Assembly (NCBI RefSeq): GCF_036655075.1
Contig: NZ_JAVVQU010000013.1
Span: 1 to 59,844, forward strand
DNA: 59,844 nt
Origin: Holtiella sp036655075
GTDB taxonomy: Bacteria; Bacillota; Clostridia; Lachnospirales; Cellulosilyticaceae
Direction of reading: 5' to 3'
Shown here: positions 26,453 through 35,741 of the stretch, in pieces
Position numbering within the stretch: position 1 is the stretch's first letter
Layout of the letters: the number at the start of each line of letters is the position of its first letter
Made by a program: the position numbers and the translations under genes
The notes under the pieces: model-generated
Told to the model about the DNA's origin: nothing
The model's database searches: none
Seen by the model: the letters and a program-made list of their open reading frames with translations, nothing else

Positions 26453-27409
26453 TTAATCAAATAATTTAGAAACTGATAAGTCTTCGTGTATACGTCTAAT
26501 CGCATCTGCAAAGATTTCTGCTACTGAAATCTCTTTGATTTTAGAGATTTTTTTCTCTTCCGGAACAACGATTGTATTTAATACAACAAGTTCCTCAATT
26601 GCTGATGCTTCAATTCTTTCTAGTGCTGGACCAGATAATACACCATGTGTACAACAAGCGTAAACTGCTGTTGCACCTCTTTCTTTTAATGCATTTGCTG
26701 CATTACAAATTGTACCTGCTGTATCAATCATATCATCAACTAAGATAACACGTTTACCATTTACTTCACCAATGATATTCATAATTTCTGAAACATTAGC
26801 TTTTGGTCTTCTTTTATCAATAATTGCGATAGGAATATCTAACTTCGTAGCGAATCCTCTTACACGACCTACACTGCCTAAGTCTGGTGAAACAGCAACT
26901 ACATCCGCTGTGTCACCTTCTAACTTATCTGTGTAGTATTTAGTAAGTAAAGGCATACCTACTAAGTGATCTAAAGGAATGTTGAAGAAACCTTGAATTT
27001 GTGAGCAGTGAAGATCCATTGTAAGTACTCTATCTGCTCCTGCTGTTTGAAGAATGTCTGCAACAAGCTTTGAACTAATTGGATCTCTCGCTCTTGTTTT
27101 TCTATCTTGTCTTGCATATCCATAATATGGAATAACTGCTGTAATACGGCCAGCTGATGCACGTTTCATTGCATCGATCATAATAAGTAATTCCATAAGA
27201 TGTTCATTGGCTGGTGATGATGTAGGTTGAATAATAAATACATCAGTACCACGTACCTTCTCATCAATTTTTACGGAAACTTCTCCATCACTAAATCTTA
27301 AAACTTCAGATTTACCTAATGTTACACCAAGACACTTAGCAATTTCTTCCGCTAATGCTGGATGGGCGTTGCAGGTAAACACTTTGATATCAGCATAATT
27401 TCTAATCAT
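26453..27409 (-). CDS. prs: Ribose-phosphate pyrophosphokinase
   Basis: Prs makes PRPP from ribose 5-phosphate and ATP for purine, pyrimidine, histidine and tryptophan synthesis. The 318-residue protein has RKTRARDPISSKLVADI, the cation-binding DLHCSQIQGFFNIPLD and the PRPP loop ILVDDMIDTAGTI (about 220). AGGAGG precedes ATG by 10 bases. It follows glmU, as in Bacillus (gcaD-prs). PRPP also links it to hpt and PurR in this window. Confidence 0.97.
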   Translation of the reverse strand: MIRNYADIKVFTCNAHPALAEEIAKCLGVTLGKSEVLRFSDGEVSVKIDEKVRGTDVFIIQPTSSPANEHLMELLIMIDAMKRASAGRITAVIPYYGYARQDRKTRARDPISSKLVADILQTAGADRVLTMDLHCSQIQGFFNIPLDHLVGMPLLTKYYTDKLEGDTADVVAVSPDLGSVGRVRGFATKLDIPIAIIDKRRPKANVSEIMNIIGEVNGKRVILVDDMIDTAGTICNAANALKERGATAVYACCTHGVLSGPALERIEASAIEELVVLNTIVVPEEKKISKIKEISVAEIFADAIRRIHEDLSVSKLFD

Positions 27410-27523
27410 TTGATTAAGTCCTCCTTAAGAATCTACGTCCACTAAATCGACAACATTATACCATATTGAGGATAAAATGCAACTTATATGAACGTTTTTA
27501 TACATATTTAGTAAATATTTCAT

Positions 27524-28888
27524 CTAGTTTTGACGATTTTTCGTTACCCATTCTGCCTTATTTTCTTGACGCGCTCTAGCTATGCCTAAACTATTTTGAG
27601 GCACATTATTGGTAATTGTAGAGCCTGCTGCTGTATAGGCACCTTCTTCAACAATAACTGGTGAAACTAAGTTTGTGTTGCATCCAATGAAAGCATTATC
27701 CTTGATTGTTGTACGATGTTTTTTCTGTCCATCATAGTTAACAACTACTGTTCCACATCCAAAGTTTACATGAGCGCCTACATCTGCATCACCAATATAA
27801 GTTAAATGAGATACTTTTGTGCCCTCACCAATAGTAGCATTTTTAATTTCTACGAAGTCTCCAATTTTAACATTTTCTCCAATAGAGCTATTGGGCCTAA
27901 TATATGCGAACGGACCAATATGAGCCCCTTTTCCTATCTTACTATCTGTTAATACACTTGATTCAATACATACCTCATCTGCAACTGAACAATTTTTAAT
28001 TTTCGTATTAAAACCTATCGTACAATTTTCCCCGACTGTAGTTTCTCCCTCAAGAATACAACCTGGCTCTATAATTGTGTCTTTCCCTATGCTCACAGTT
28101 GGATCAATGTAAGTATTTTGTGGGTCAATAAGGGTTACCCCATTATCCATATGTTTTGTATTAATACGCTGTTTCATAATAGCTGTTGCATCTGCTAATT
28201 GCGCTCTAGAATTAACGCCTAAAATATCATCTGGATTCATAATGGCAATCGCATCTACATTATGTCCTTCATCCAGTAAAATCTCAATGGTATCTGTTAA
28301 ATAGTATTCCTTCTGAACATTATTGTTTGTAATTTTAGAAAGAGCAAATTTGAGAAGCTTGGCTTCAAATACGTACATCCCTCCATTAATTTCACAAATA
28401 CGTTTCTCTTCATCTGTAGCATCTTTTTGCTCAACTATTTTAACAAAATGTTTACTCTCATCTCTTACTATACGACCATATCCTGTTGGGTCTTCTACAA
28501 GTGCTGACAGCACCGTTACCGCATTCTTTTTTTTTCTATGGAACGCTAACATTTTCTCTATGGTTCCTACAGTAATGAGTGGTGTATCACCATATAAAAC
28601 AAGTACCTCACCCTCATCCTCTATAAAATCTATAGCTTGCATAACAGCATGACCTGTTCCAAGCTGCTCTGTCTGAAGTGCATATTGTACAGTATCTCCA
28701 AATGTAGTCATGACCTCTTCTGCTTTATGGCCTACTACTAAGCAAACGTCTTTTGCCCCTGCATATCTAGCCGCTTCTATTGGGTAATGAACTAAAGGTC
28801 TATGAAAAATCTCATGAAGTACTTTTGAAGTATTAGATTTCATCCTTGTTCCTTGACCAGCCGCTAATATGATAGATTTAGTTTTCAC
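27524..28888 (-). CDS. glmU: Bifunctional GlmU uridyltransferase/acetyltransferase
   Basis: GlmU acetylates glucosamine 1-phosphate and then forms UDP-GlcNAc for cell wall synthesis. The 454-residue protein has the N-terminal pyrophosphorylase domain (LAAGQGTRMKSNTSKVLHE, residues 8-26) and a C-terminal left-handed beta-helix of hexapeptide repeats ending in GIARARQENKAEWV. The start is GTG 28888 after GGAGAGG; upstream in-frame sequence has a stop. It lies downstream of spoVG and its terminator. Confidence 0.97.
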   Translation of the reverse strand: MKTKSIILAAGQGTRMKSNTSKVLHEIFHRPLVHYPIEAARYAGAKDVCLVVGHKAEEVMTTFGDTVQYALQTEQLGTGHAVMQAIDFIEDEGEVLVLYGDTPLITVGTIEKMLAFHRKKKNAVTVLSALVEDPTGYGRIVRDESKHFVKIVEQKDATDEEKRICEINGGMYVFEAKLLKFALSKITNNNVQKEYYLTDTIEILLDEGHNVDAIAIMNPDDILGVNSRAQLADATAIMKQRINTKHMDNGVTLIDPQNTYIDPTVSIGKDTIIEPGCILEGETTVGENCTIGFNTKIKNCSVADEVCIESSVLTDSKIGKGAHIGPFAYIRPNSSIGENVKIGDFVEIKNATIGEGTKVSHLTYIGDADVGAHVNFGCGTVVVNYDGQKKHRTTIKDNAFIGCNTNLVSPVIVEEGAYTAAGSTITNNVPQNSLGIARARQENKAEWVTKNRQN

Positions 28889-28964
28889 TCATTGCACATC
28901 CTCTCCATTATACTGATTCTATTTTCTCATTTATTAGTTCTTTATGCAAGCCACCTATTGCACT

Positions 28965-29007
28965 AAAAAAAGACCTCCTAAAAGTATGTGCTTTTAAGAG
29001 GTCTTCT
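28965..29007 (-). terminator. Intrinsic terminator of spoVG
   Basis: On the minus strand AAGACCTCTTAAAAG and CTTTTAGGAGGTCTTTTTTT form a stem with a T-run after the spoVG stop codon. Confidence 0.8.
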
Positions 29008-29029
29008 TTGTTTTATTCTTTTTTTGTTT

Positions 29030-29335
29030 TTAGTATTCTTCTGAAACCGCCACTTCGTCACTTACTGTATCATCATCTGAAAGGAGTACCATTTCGTATT
29101 TTTCAAGTACTGTCTTTTGGATGCGATCACGAGTTTCAGAGTTAATTGGATGAGCAATGTCTCTAAATTCTCCATCTAGAGTTTTGCGACTTGGCATTGC
29201 GATAAAGCTTCCTTTATCTCCTTCAATTACTTTGATGTCATGAACTACAAATTCATTATCAAAAGTAACTGATACCACCGCTTTCATTTTCCCTTCCTTA
29301 TTGATCTTTCTTACTCTGATATCTGTAATCTCCAT
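29030..29335 (-). CDS. spoVG: SpoVG RNA/DNA-binding regulator
   Basis: SpoVG is a small nucleic-acid-binding regulator affecting septation, cortex and virulence traits in Firmicutes. The 101-residue protein matches the family closely: MEITDIRVRKI, MKAVVSVTFDNEFVVHDIKV and FIAMPSRKTLDGEFRDIAHP. The ATG at 29335 follows AGGAGGG by 7 bases; a TTG two codons upstream is less likely. The acidic tail is usual. It is next to glmU, as in Bacillus. Confidence 0.97.
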   Translation of the reverse strand: MEITDIRVRKINKEGKMKAVVSVTFDNEFVVHDIKVIEGDKGSFIAMPSRKTLDGEFRDIAHPINSETRDRIQKTVLEKYEMVLLSDDDTVSDEVAVSEEY

Positions 29336-29409
29336 TAGCAAACCCTCCTGTTTTTAAAGTCGAGCCAAGGTGTCCCCATCCTTAAGCTAACCTGTGTATT
29401 ATATTTTAA

Positions 29410-29438
29410 ATTATATATGATTTTTAAACAATAATCAA
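29410..29438 (-). promoter_or_regulatory. Sigma-A-type promoter of spoVG
   Basis: TTGATT (29433-29438) and TATAAT (29410-29415) are 17 bp apart on the minus strand, about 75 bp before the start codon. In B. subtilis spoVG uses sigma-H; I see no good sigma-H pattern here. Confidence 0.6.
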
Positions 29439-29502
29439 TATTTTTTTAAACATTATCGATAAAATTTTGTAAAAATTTAATACTTTTGTTACTTTTGCTC
29501 TC

Positions 29503-30612
29503 TTAAATAATACTTCGTTTAGGATAGACTAAAATTTCTTCTGGTGTTCCAATTAATCTTTGTCCTTCAGATATGTAAATTTGCTTATCTAGAATAACAT
29601 TTTCAAGTACAGCCCCTCTACCTATGGTACAGCCTTCCATAATAATACTGTTTTTAATAACAGCATTTTCTCCTACAAAAACTTTTCTAAACAATACAGA
29701 TTGTTCTACCGTGCCGTTAATAATATCTCCTCCACTAATAATGCTGTTAGCAATGTTAGAGTGGTCATTAAATTTAGCTGGTGGCTCATCTTTTGCTTTT
29801 GTATAGATATGTGGAGAAGTCTTAAATAACAATCTCCTGACTTCAGGATTCAAAAAGTCCATATTTGCTTCAAAAAAGGCTGGGATATCTTTAATTGTTT
29901 TCCAATATCCATCAAACATATAGCCGTAGATCTTAAGCTTTCTTCTATAACGAACAAGAATATCGCTTACAAAATTATATCTGGCTTCACTTTCTAATTC
30001 TTCTAACAGATGAATAAGGAGTTCCCTGCCTAATACATAAACACCTAATGAAGCTGTGGCACTTTCTGGCTCTAGTGGTTTTTCTTCTAATTCAAGCATT
30101 CTATTTTCTTGATCTAATTGAACTACGCCATAGTCTTTTACATCTTCACCTTGCATGTTTTTACACATAATAGTAATATCTGCATTTTTATCCACATGAT
30201 ATTGAATTAACTTTGTAAAATCCATTTTTGTTACTTGTTCCCCTGAGACAATAACAACATAGGGCTCATTACTTTTCTTAAGAAAATCTATGTTTTGATA
30301 AATTGCATCTGCTGTACCTCTATAGCTAAAGGTTTCTGCACTAATCATATGAGGCGTAAACAGGAATAATCCTGTTTTTTTACGCCCAAATCCCCACCAT
30401 TTTGAAGAAGAAATATGGTCTGTTAATGACCTTGTGTTATGCTGTGAAATAACAGCAACCTTTTTAATCCCCGAATTACTCAAATTACTCAATGCAAAAT
30501 CAATGGCTCTATAAGACCCTCCCACTGGTATTGCTGCTACATTTCGTTGCATCGTTAATGCACCCAATGCATTTCTCTTTCCACCTGCTAATACAATCCC
30601 TACTGCCTTCAT
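29503..30612 (-). CDS. glgD: Glycogen biosynthesis protein GlgD
   Basis: GlgD is the regulatory partner of ADP-glucose pyrophosphorylase in Firmicutes. The 369-residue protein has the nucleotidyltransferase fold and C-terminal hexapeptide beta-helix, but its N-terminal loop reads LAGGKRNALGALT rather than the catalytic GGxGxRL pattern of GlgC, which fits a poorly active subunit. It retains AIPVGGSYRAIDFALSNL. It starts 10 bp after the glgC stop codon, so the two subunits are co-expressed. No glycogen synthase or branching enzyme is in the window. Confidence 0.94.
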   Translation of the reverse strand: MKAVGIVLAGGKRNALGALTMQRNVAAIPVGGSYRAIDFALSNLSNSGIKKVAVISQHNTRSLTDHISSSKWWGFGRKKTGLFLFTPHMISAETFSYRGTADAIYQNIDFLKKSNEPYVVIVSGEQVTKMDFTKLIQYHVDKNADITIMCKNMQGEDVKDYGVVQLDQENRMLELEEKPLEPESATASLGVYVLGRELLIHLLEELESEARYNFVSDILVRYRRKLKIYGYMFDGYWKTIKDIPAFFEANMDFLNPEVRRLLFKTSPHIYTKAKDEPPAKFNDHSNIANSIISGGDIINGTVEQSVLFRKVFVGENAVIKNSIIMEGCTIGRGAVLENVILDKQIYISEGQRLIGTPEEILVYPKRSII

Positions 30613-30622
30613 AAGACACCCC

Positions 30623-31885
30623 CTATAAAATTAGTGAACGGCCACTTTCAAGTTTCCCGTTTTGATAATCTTCTTTTTTTGTTTCTCCACTAATTTCACA
30701 ATTTTTTCCTACTACTATATTATCAGGAATTGTTGTATAAGCACCAATAGCAGTGATTCCACTGTGATAAATATGTGGCTTTGATTCATGTGGAATGTTT
30801 TCCCCTTGCCCTATATATGTATTTTCACCAATATTACATCTTTCTGATACAATACATCTTTCAATAAAAGCACCTTTTCTTACAATAGTATCTTGCATAA
30901 TAATAGAATTAGCTACTGTTGCACCTTCTTCTATAATAACTCTAGGCCCTATTACTGAGTTATAGACTTTACCTTCTATTTCACAACCTTCAGATAAAAG
31001 TGCCTTCTCTACGATTGCAGTATCACTTATAAATTGTGGTGGTTGATGCTCTATGTTGGTATAGATCTTCCAGAATTCATCATACAAATTAAATTCAGGT
31101 AATGTATTGGTAAGTTCCATATTTGCTTCCCAATAAGCATCAATTGTACCAATATCTTTCCAATAATCTTTGAAGCGATAAGCAAATACATTCTTTTCAC
31201 CTTCAATGAGCATCGGAATAATATGTTTACCAAAGTCACTGTCTTCATGTTCTTCATGGTCTTTAATAAGAGCTTGTCTTAGTTCTTTCCATGTGAAAAT
31301 ATAAATCCCCATAGATGCTAAATTACTTTTTGGTACTGGTGGTTTTTCTTCGAACTCTACAATTTGATCTTCTTCATTCGTATTCATAATACCAAATTGC
31401 TTTGCATCTTCATAACTTACTTCCATTACTGCAATTGTTGCATCTGCTTGGCGCTCCTTATGAAAATCAAGCATTTTGCTATAATCCATCTTATATACGT
31501 GATCCCCTGATAAAATAAGTACGTATTCTGGATTATAACTATCAATAAACCTAATGTTTTGATAAATGGCATTTGCTGTTCCTGAATACCATTCCCCCTG
31601 ATTTCCTTTAACAAAAGGAGACAACATTGTAACACCTTCATTTGTTCTGTCTAAATCCCATGGTGTTCCTATTCCGATATGCTTTGTAAGTATAAGTGGT
31701 TCATATTGTGTTAAAACACCCACTGTATCGACACCCGAGTTAATGCAATTACTTAACGGGAAATCAATAATACGATATTTGCCACCAAACATTACTGCAG
31801 GCTTTGCGATCTCTTTAGTCAAAATTCCAAGTCTACTTCCTTGCCCCCCTGCTAATAACATGGCCATCATCTCTGTCTGATTCAT
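30623..31885 (-). CDS. glgC: Glucose-1-phosphate adenylyltransferase GlgC
   Basis: GlgC makes ADP-glucose, the donor for glycogen synthesis. The 420-residue protein has LAGGQGSRLGILTKEIAKPA at residues about 10-29, then FGGKYRIIDFPLSNCINSG, the catalytic LSGDHVYKMDYSKM (about 128) and a C-terminal beta-helix. The ATG at 31885 follows GGAGGGGTGCGT. It leads a two-gene operon with glgD, which is inserted between purR and spoVG relative to the B. subtilis order. Confidence 0.96.
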   Translation of the reverse strand: MNQTEMMAMLLAGGQGSRLGILTKEIAKPAVMFGGKYRIIDFPLSNCINSGVDTVGVLTQYEPLILTKHIGIGTPWDLDRTNEGVTMLSPFVKGNQGEWYSGTANAIYQNIRFIDSYNPEYVLILSGDHVYKMDYSKMLDFHKERQADATIAVMEVSYEDAKQFGIMNTNEEDQIVEFEEKPPVPKSNLASMGIYIFTWKELRQALIKDHEEHEDSDFGKHIIPMLIEGEKNVFAYRFKDYWKDIGTIDAYWEANMELTNTLPEFNLYDEFWKIYTNIEHQPPQFISDTAIVEKALLSEGCEIEGKVYNSVIGPRVIIEEGATVANSIIMQDTIVRKGAFIERCIVSERCNIGENTYIGQGENIPHESKPHIYHSGITAIGAYTTIPDNIVVGKNCEISGETKKEDYQNGKLESGRSLIL

Positions 31886-31945
31886 ACGCACCCCTCCAAC
31901 AGCTTGACTGATAAATTTTTATTTTTATAAAATAGAACATAATTT

Positions 31946-31974
31946 AATATACCATTTATATATAATTTTTTCAA
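31946..31974 (-). promoter_or_regulatory. Sigma-A-type promoter of glgCD
   Basis: TTGAAA (31969-31974) and TATATT (31946-31951) are 17 bp apart on the minus strand, about 60 bp upstream of glgC. Confidence 0.6.
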
Positions 31975-32071
31975 GTTTTTAACATTTTTATCTAAAAATT
32001 TTTTTCAGACTATCGTTCATCCCACTATCTATGTATCTTTTAAGCCTGTAATTCGTATACTATAAAGATAA

Positions 32072-32105
32072 ATAAAAAATAAGAGCTAACTTACTAGCTC
32101 TTATT
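32072..32105 (-). terminator. Intrinsic terminator of purR
   Basis: AATAAGAGCTA and TAGCTCTTATT followed by a T-rich tail on the minus strand form a stem that includes the purR stop codon. Confidence 0.75.
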
Positions 32106-32916
32106 CAAACGCACTGTAAATATGAAGTTTTTTATTTGTAGCATCTACATTATCTAGCCATACTAATGTTTTAAATTCATCAATAAGCTTACGTTCAGGT
32201 TCTTTAGTAGCCATTAATACACCTACGCCTACAAGCTCAGCCTGAAACTCTTGCATAAGGTCTAAAATACCTTTAGCTGTTCCTCCTGCTTTCATAAAGT
32301 CATCAATAAAGAGTACTTTTGAATCCTTTTTAATAGCACGTGTAGGTAAGCACATTGTTTTAATGCGATTGTTACTACCTGTAATATAGTTCATGTAAAT
32401 AACCGTTCCATCTGTAAGCTTACTTTGATTTCTAACAACTACCATAGGTTTATTCAGAGCACGTGCTGTCATGAGTGCGATAGGAATACCTTTTGTTTCT
32501 ACAGTCACTACATAGTCTATGTGTTGGCCATTAAACATGCTAGCAAGTGCTGCACCTATCTTTTTAGAGATTTGAGGTGAATATAATAAGTCATTAGTAT
32601 AGATATAACCGCTTGGGATCATACGATCAGGTTGGTCAATAATCGTACATAACTCCTCTGTAAAAGTTTTAATTTGCTCATCACTCATAAGAGGGTTATA
32701 GTACACACCTCCTGCTGCTCCCGATACTGTCTCTATGGTACCTAATCCATAATTTTGAAAAAGTTCCTTTATAGTATCTATATCTTCACTAATAGTTGAT
32801 TTGGCACAGTCAAATACGTCACAAAAATGAGTTAGCGTAAAGATTTGATTCGGATTATCCGTTAATATACTAGAAATAATACCAATCCTACCGTTTTTTT
32901 GTACTTTTTTCATCAC
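32101..32916 (-). CDS. purR: Purine operon repressor PurR
   Basis: PurR of the Bacillus type represses purine synthesis genes and is released by PRPP. The 271-residue protein has an N-terminal winged helix (about 1-75, FTLTHFCDVFDCAKSTISED) and a phosphoribosyltransferase-like domain with the PRPP motif VLFIDDFMKAGGTAKG (about 200). GTG and ATG at adjacent codons both fit the GGAG site, so the start is uncertain by one codon. It is separated from spoVG by glgCD. Confidence 0.95.
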   Translation of the reverse strand: MMKKVQKNGRIGIISSILTDNPNQIFTLTHFCDVFDCAKSTISEDIDTIKELFQNYGLGTIETVSGAAGGVYYNPLMSDEQIKTFTEELCTIIDQPDRMIPSGYIYTNDLLYSPQISKKIGAALASMFNGQHIDYVVTVETKGIPIALMTARALNKPMVVVRNQSKLTDGTVIYMNYITGSNNRIKTMCLPTRAIKKDSKVLFIDDFMKAGGTAKGILDLMQEFQAELVGVGVLMATKEPERKLIDEFKTLVWLDNVDATNKKLHIYSAFE

Positions 32917-33102
32917 CCTTAATCTCCTTTCTTATTATGATAAACTTTATTATACATCAAAACCCGAATATTTCAACGTATATTCCTCTAAATATTCGAA
33001 CAATATTTAGAAAAGCTTTTATAATTAATGATGCACTCAAAGTAGTCCTTATAGTATAATACAATTACAGAAACAATTAATAAAGATTGGAAGGATAATG
33101 AC

Positions 33103-34485
33103 ATGATTGATTTTAATACAATTTCAAATAAACATCATATTCACTTTATAGGTATTGGTGGCATTAGTATGAGCGGCCTTGCTGAAATTATGCATGATAG
33201 AGGGCATAAAGTGACTGGCTCAGATATGAAGACTTCTGCTACTACAAAACATTTAGAAGCTCTAGGTATTGAAGTGTTCCAAACTCATAGTGCTGCAAAC
33301 ATTACACCAGATACTGATTTAGTTGTATATACCGCTGCTATACATGAAGATAATGCTGAACTTAAATCTGCACGCGAACACAATGTAACGACTTTAGTTC
33401 GTGCAGAATTTTTAGGTAGCCTTATGAAAACCTATGATTATCCTATTTGTGTGTCAGGTACTCATGGTAAAACGACTACAACTTCTATGCTTTCAGAAGT
33501 TCTCATTAGCTCTGGTCTCAATCCAACTATTACTGTAGGTGGTATATTAAAGTCTATAAATGGTAATATTCGTTTAGGTGGTGGTGAATATTTCATCACT
33601 GAAGCCTGTGAATATTGTGATAGTTTCCTCAACTTCTTCCCAAAAGTAGGAATTATCTTAAATATAGAAGAAGACCATATGGATTATTTTAAAGATCTTA
33701 ATCAAATTCGTGAATCTTTCAAAAAGTTTGGTACCCTTATTCCATGGGATGGCTTCTTAGCTATTAATGGACATATTGAGCATGTACAAAACATTATTGA
33801 CAATATGATTTGTAAAGTAGAAACCTTCGGTTTAGAAAACCATTTTGATTGGTACGCGGAAAATATCACAATGGATGCTAATGCCTGCCCTGCTTTTGAT
33901 GTTTACCATAAAGGTGTATACCAAGGTCGCATTAATCTACGTGTTCCAGGTATCCACAATGTACTCAACTGCCTTTCTGTATGTGCTACTGCCCACTTCT
34001 TAAATATTAATATTGATCAAATCAATTTAGGTCTAACCCTTTTTACTGGTCCAGACCAACGTTTTGAAATAAAAGGGCGCATTCATGATATTACTATTGT
34101 AGATGATTATGCACATCATCCTACAGAAATTGCTGCTACCTTAAAAGTTGCAAAAGCTTATCCACATAAGCGTCTATTTGTAGTTTTCCAACCTCATACT
34201 TATACACGTACAAAAGCTTTCTTAGAAGACTTTGCAACGACACTTTCAGATGCAGATTATTTGATTGTAACAGACATTTATGCTGCTCGAGAAAAAAACC
34301 CTGGGGATATCCATTCCGAAGATATAATCAAAAAAATCCACAGCCCAAATACTACGGCAATTTATTTGCCTGATTTTGACGAAATTGCTGACTATTTGTT
34401 AGAACATTGCCTACCAGGTGATTTAATCATCACAATGGGTGCTGGAAACGTTAATCAAGTGGCCGATATTTTACTCGGACACTAG
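33103..34485 (+). CDS. murC: UDP-N-acetylmuramate--L-alanine ligase
   Basis: MurC adds L-alanine to UDP-MurNAc using ATP, the first amino acid of the peptidoglycan stem. The 460-residue protein has the Rossmann start HFIGIGGISMSGLAEIM, the ATP loop SGTHGKTTTTSML (about 123) and the C-terminal DDYAHHPTEI. GGAAGGATAATGAC precedes ATG. It is divergent from purR and ends in a DnaA-box-rich spacer before dnaD. Confidence 0.97.
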   Translation: MIDFNTISNKHHIHFIGIGGISMSGLAEIMHDRGHKVTGSDMKTSATTKHLEALGIEVFQTHSAANITPDTDLVVYTAAIHEDNAELKSAREHNVTTLVRAEFLGSLMKTYDYPICVSGTHGKTTTTSMLSEVLISSGLNPTITVGGILKSINGNIRLGGGEYFITEACEYCDSFLNFFPKVGIILNIEEDHMDYFKDLNQIRESFKKFGTLIPWDGFLAINGHIEHVQNIIDNMICKVETFGLENHFDWYAENITMDANACPAFDVYHKGVYQGRINLRVPGIHNVLNCLSVCATAHFLNINIDQINLGLTLFTGPDQRFEIKGRIHDITIVDDYAHHPTEIAATLKVAKAYPHKRLFVVFQPHTYTRTKAFLEDFATTLSDADYLIVTDIYAAREKNPGDIHSEDIIKKIHSPNTTAIYLPDFDEIADYLLEHCLPGDLIITMGAGNVNQVADILLGH

Positions 34486-34560
34486 TTATCCACACTATCC
34501 ACAGGCACCTGTTTATAACTCATGTGAATAATTTAAAAACTTATTAACAGCTTATCCTCA
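34486..34560. promoter_or_regulatory. Cluster of five DnaA-box-like 9-mers
   Basis: Between murC and dnaD lie TTATCCACA (34486-34494, perfect box), CTATCCACA (34495-34503, adjoining), TGTGAATAA (34523-34531, reverse box TTATTCACA), TTATTAACA (34541-34549) and TTATCCTCA (34552-34560). The consensus is TTATnCACA, so two match fully and three differ at one position. This density in 75 bp is far above chance. It may titrate DnaA or let DnaA control dnaD-dnaI. Confidence 0.65.
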
Positions 34561-34595
34561 AAATCCCCTTCCTATAAAGGGGGTTTTGCTTTTTA
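34560..34595 (+). terminator. Intrinsic terminator of murC
   Basis: AAAATCCCC, a loop, then GGGGGTTTTGCTTTTT form a stem and T-run downstream of murC, just after the DnaA-box cluster. Confidence 0.75.
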
Positions 34596-34622
34596 CTTAA
34601 TACTATTTCTTATTTTTTATGC

Positions 34623-34648
34623 TATAATACTAACACAATAGTATTATA
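34623..34648 (+). promoter_or_regulatory. dnaD promoter -10 box inside a 10-bp inverted repeat
   Basis: TATAATACTA (34623-34632) and TAGTATTATA (34639-34648) are perfect inverted arms around ACACAA. The first six bases are an ideal -10 box, and the repeat covers the likely transcript start, 20 bp before the dnaD start. It looks like an operator; I found no strong -35 box. Confidence 0.5.
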
Positions 34649-34667
34649 ACTAAAGGAGGCACTTGCT

Positions 34668-35738
34668 TTGGCATATGTAAAGTTTATTCCCAATCCCCCT
34701 GCATCAATTAGTATTCCTTATTGGTTCATTACAACGTATATGCCACAAGCATTAGGTGGCTACGTGAAAGTTTATCTCTATTTATTTGCACTTTATCAAG
34801 ATCACTCTTTAGACAGTATTTCTCTTGAAGATTGTGCAAAGGTACTAGATATGCTTTATTCTGAACTTATCTCAGCACTAGACTACTGGCATACTCAAAA
34901 GGTTGTTGATTTCATTTTGTTATCAGATGATGAATATGAGTTGACATTCTCTTTAACTCAACCTGCTGCTTCTATAAATACTGAAGTAACTGCTTCTGTA
35001 GAAACCAAAACACAACGTACATTTGTTCAGCAAACTAGACCTCATTACACGTCAGATGAGTTAACTTTATATTGTCAAGAACATAGTTCTATTGCCAATT
35101 TATTTACTGTATGCGAAAAACACTTAGGACGCCTGCTTTCTTCTACTGATCAGCAAGTGCTATACGGCTTATATGACTGGCTTAACTTACCTTTAGACCT
35201 TATTGAATACTTAGTTCAATATTGTGCTTCTAATAATCATACTCACATTCGTTATATTGAAAAAGTAGCCCTCGGCTGGGTAGATCAAGGTATTAAATGT
35301 GTAGAGGATGCAAAAGCACAAGCTTCTATCACCAAGCAATATCGTACGATTTTAAAAGCTTTAGGTATGACTAGTGAAACCATTACTAGACATCAAAAAG
35401 AACTTCTTGATAAGTGGCTCAATGATTATGCTTTTGACTTATCGGTCATACTAGAAGCATGTAATAGAACAGTCACATATTCTTCTTCCCCTAGTCTCAA
35501 CTACTTAGGGTCAATTCTAGATAAATGGCAAGAGAAAAACATTCGTACCCTTGAGGATATTACTAAACTTGACCAAACTCATTCTAAAGAACAGGAAGCT
35601 ACTAAAACTAAAAATGGTAAAGCTACTAAAAGTAAAAATCCACACTTCACGACGACTTATTCCCATAACTGGGATTTGGATGAACTAGAAAAACGTGAAC
35701 GTCAGTATTTGGAAGAACAGATTTATGGAGGAAACTAG
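34668..35738 (+). CDS. dnaD: DnaD-domain primosome protein
   Basis: DnaD-type proteins remodel origin DNA and help load the replicative helicase. The 356-residue protein has an N-terminal winged-helix-like region (about 1-110), a central DnaD-like domain and, at about 200-290, the repeat of the DnaB/DnaD family (WLNDYAFDLSVILEACNRTV and PSLNYLGSILDKWQEKNI). The C-terminal tail is charged. The start is TTG 34668, 8 bases after AGGAGG. It overlaps nothing and is followed after 3 bp by the loader ATPase gene, so the two are co-expressed. Confidence 0.92.
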   Translation: MAYVKFIPNPPASISIPYWFITTYMPQALGGYVKVYLYLFALYQDHSLDSISLEDCAKVLDMLYSELISALDYWHTQKVVDFILLSDDEYELTFSLTQPAASINTEVTASVETKTQRTFVQQTRPHYTSDELTLYCQEHSSIANLFTVCEKHLGRLLSSTDQQVLYGLYDWLNLPLDLIEYLVQYCASNNHTHIRYIEKVALGWVDQGIKCVEDAKAQASITKQYRTILKALGMTSETITRHQKELLDKWLNDYAFDLSVILEACNRTVTYSSSPSLNYLGSILDKWQEKNIRTLEDITKLDQTHSKEQEATKTKNGKATKSKNPHFTTTYSHNWDLDELEKRERQYLEEQIYGGN

Positions 35739-35741
35739 GTT

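Noticed and set aside
29030..29438. Sigma-H promoter of spoVG as in B. subtilis
   Set aside because: No AGGA-type -35 with a suitably spaced GAAT was found; a good sigma-A promoter is present instead.
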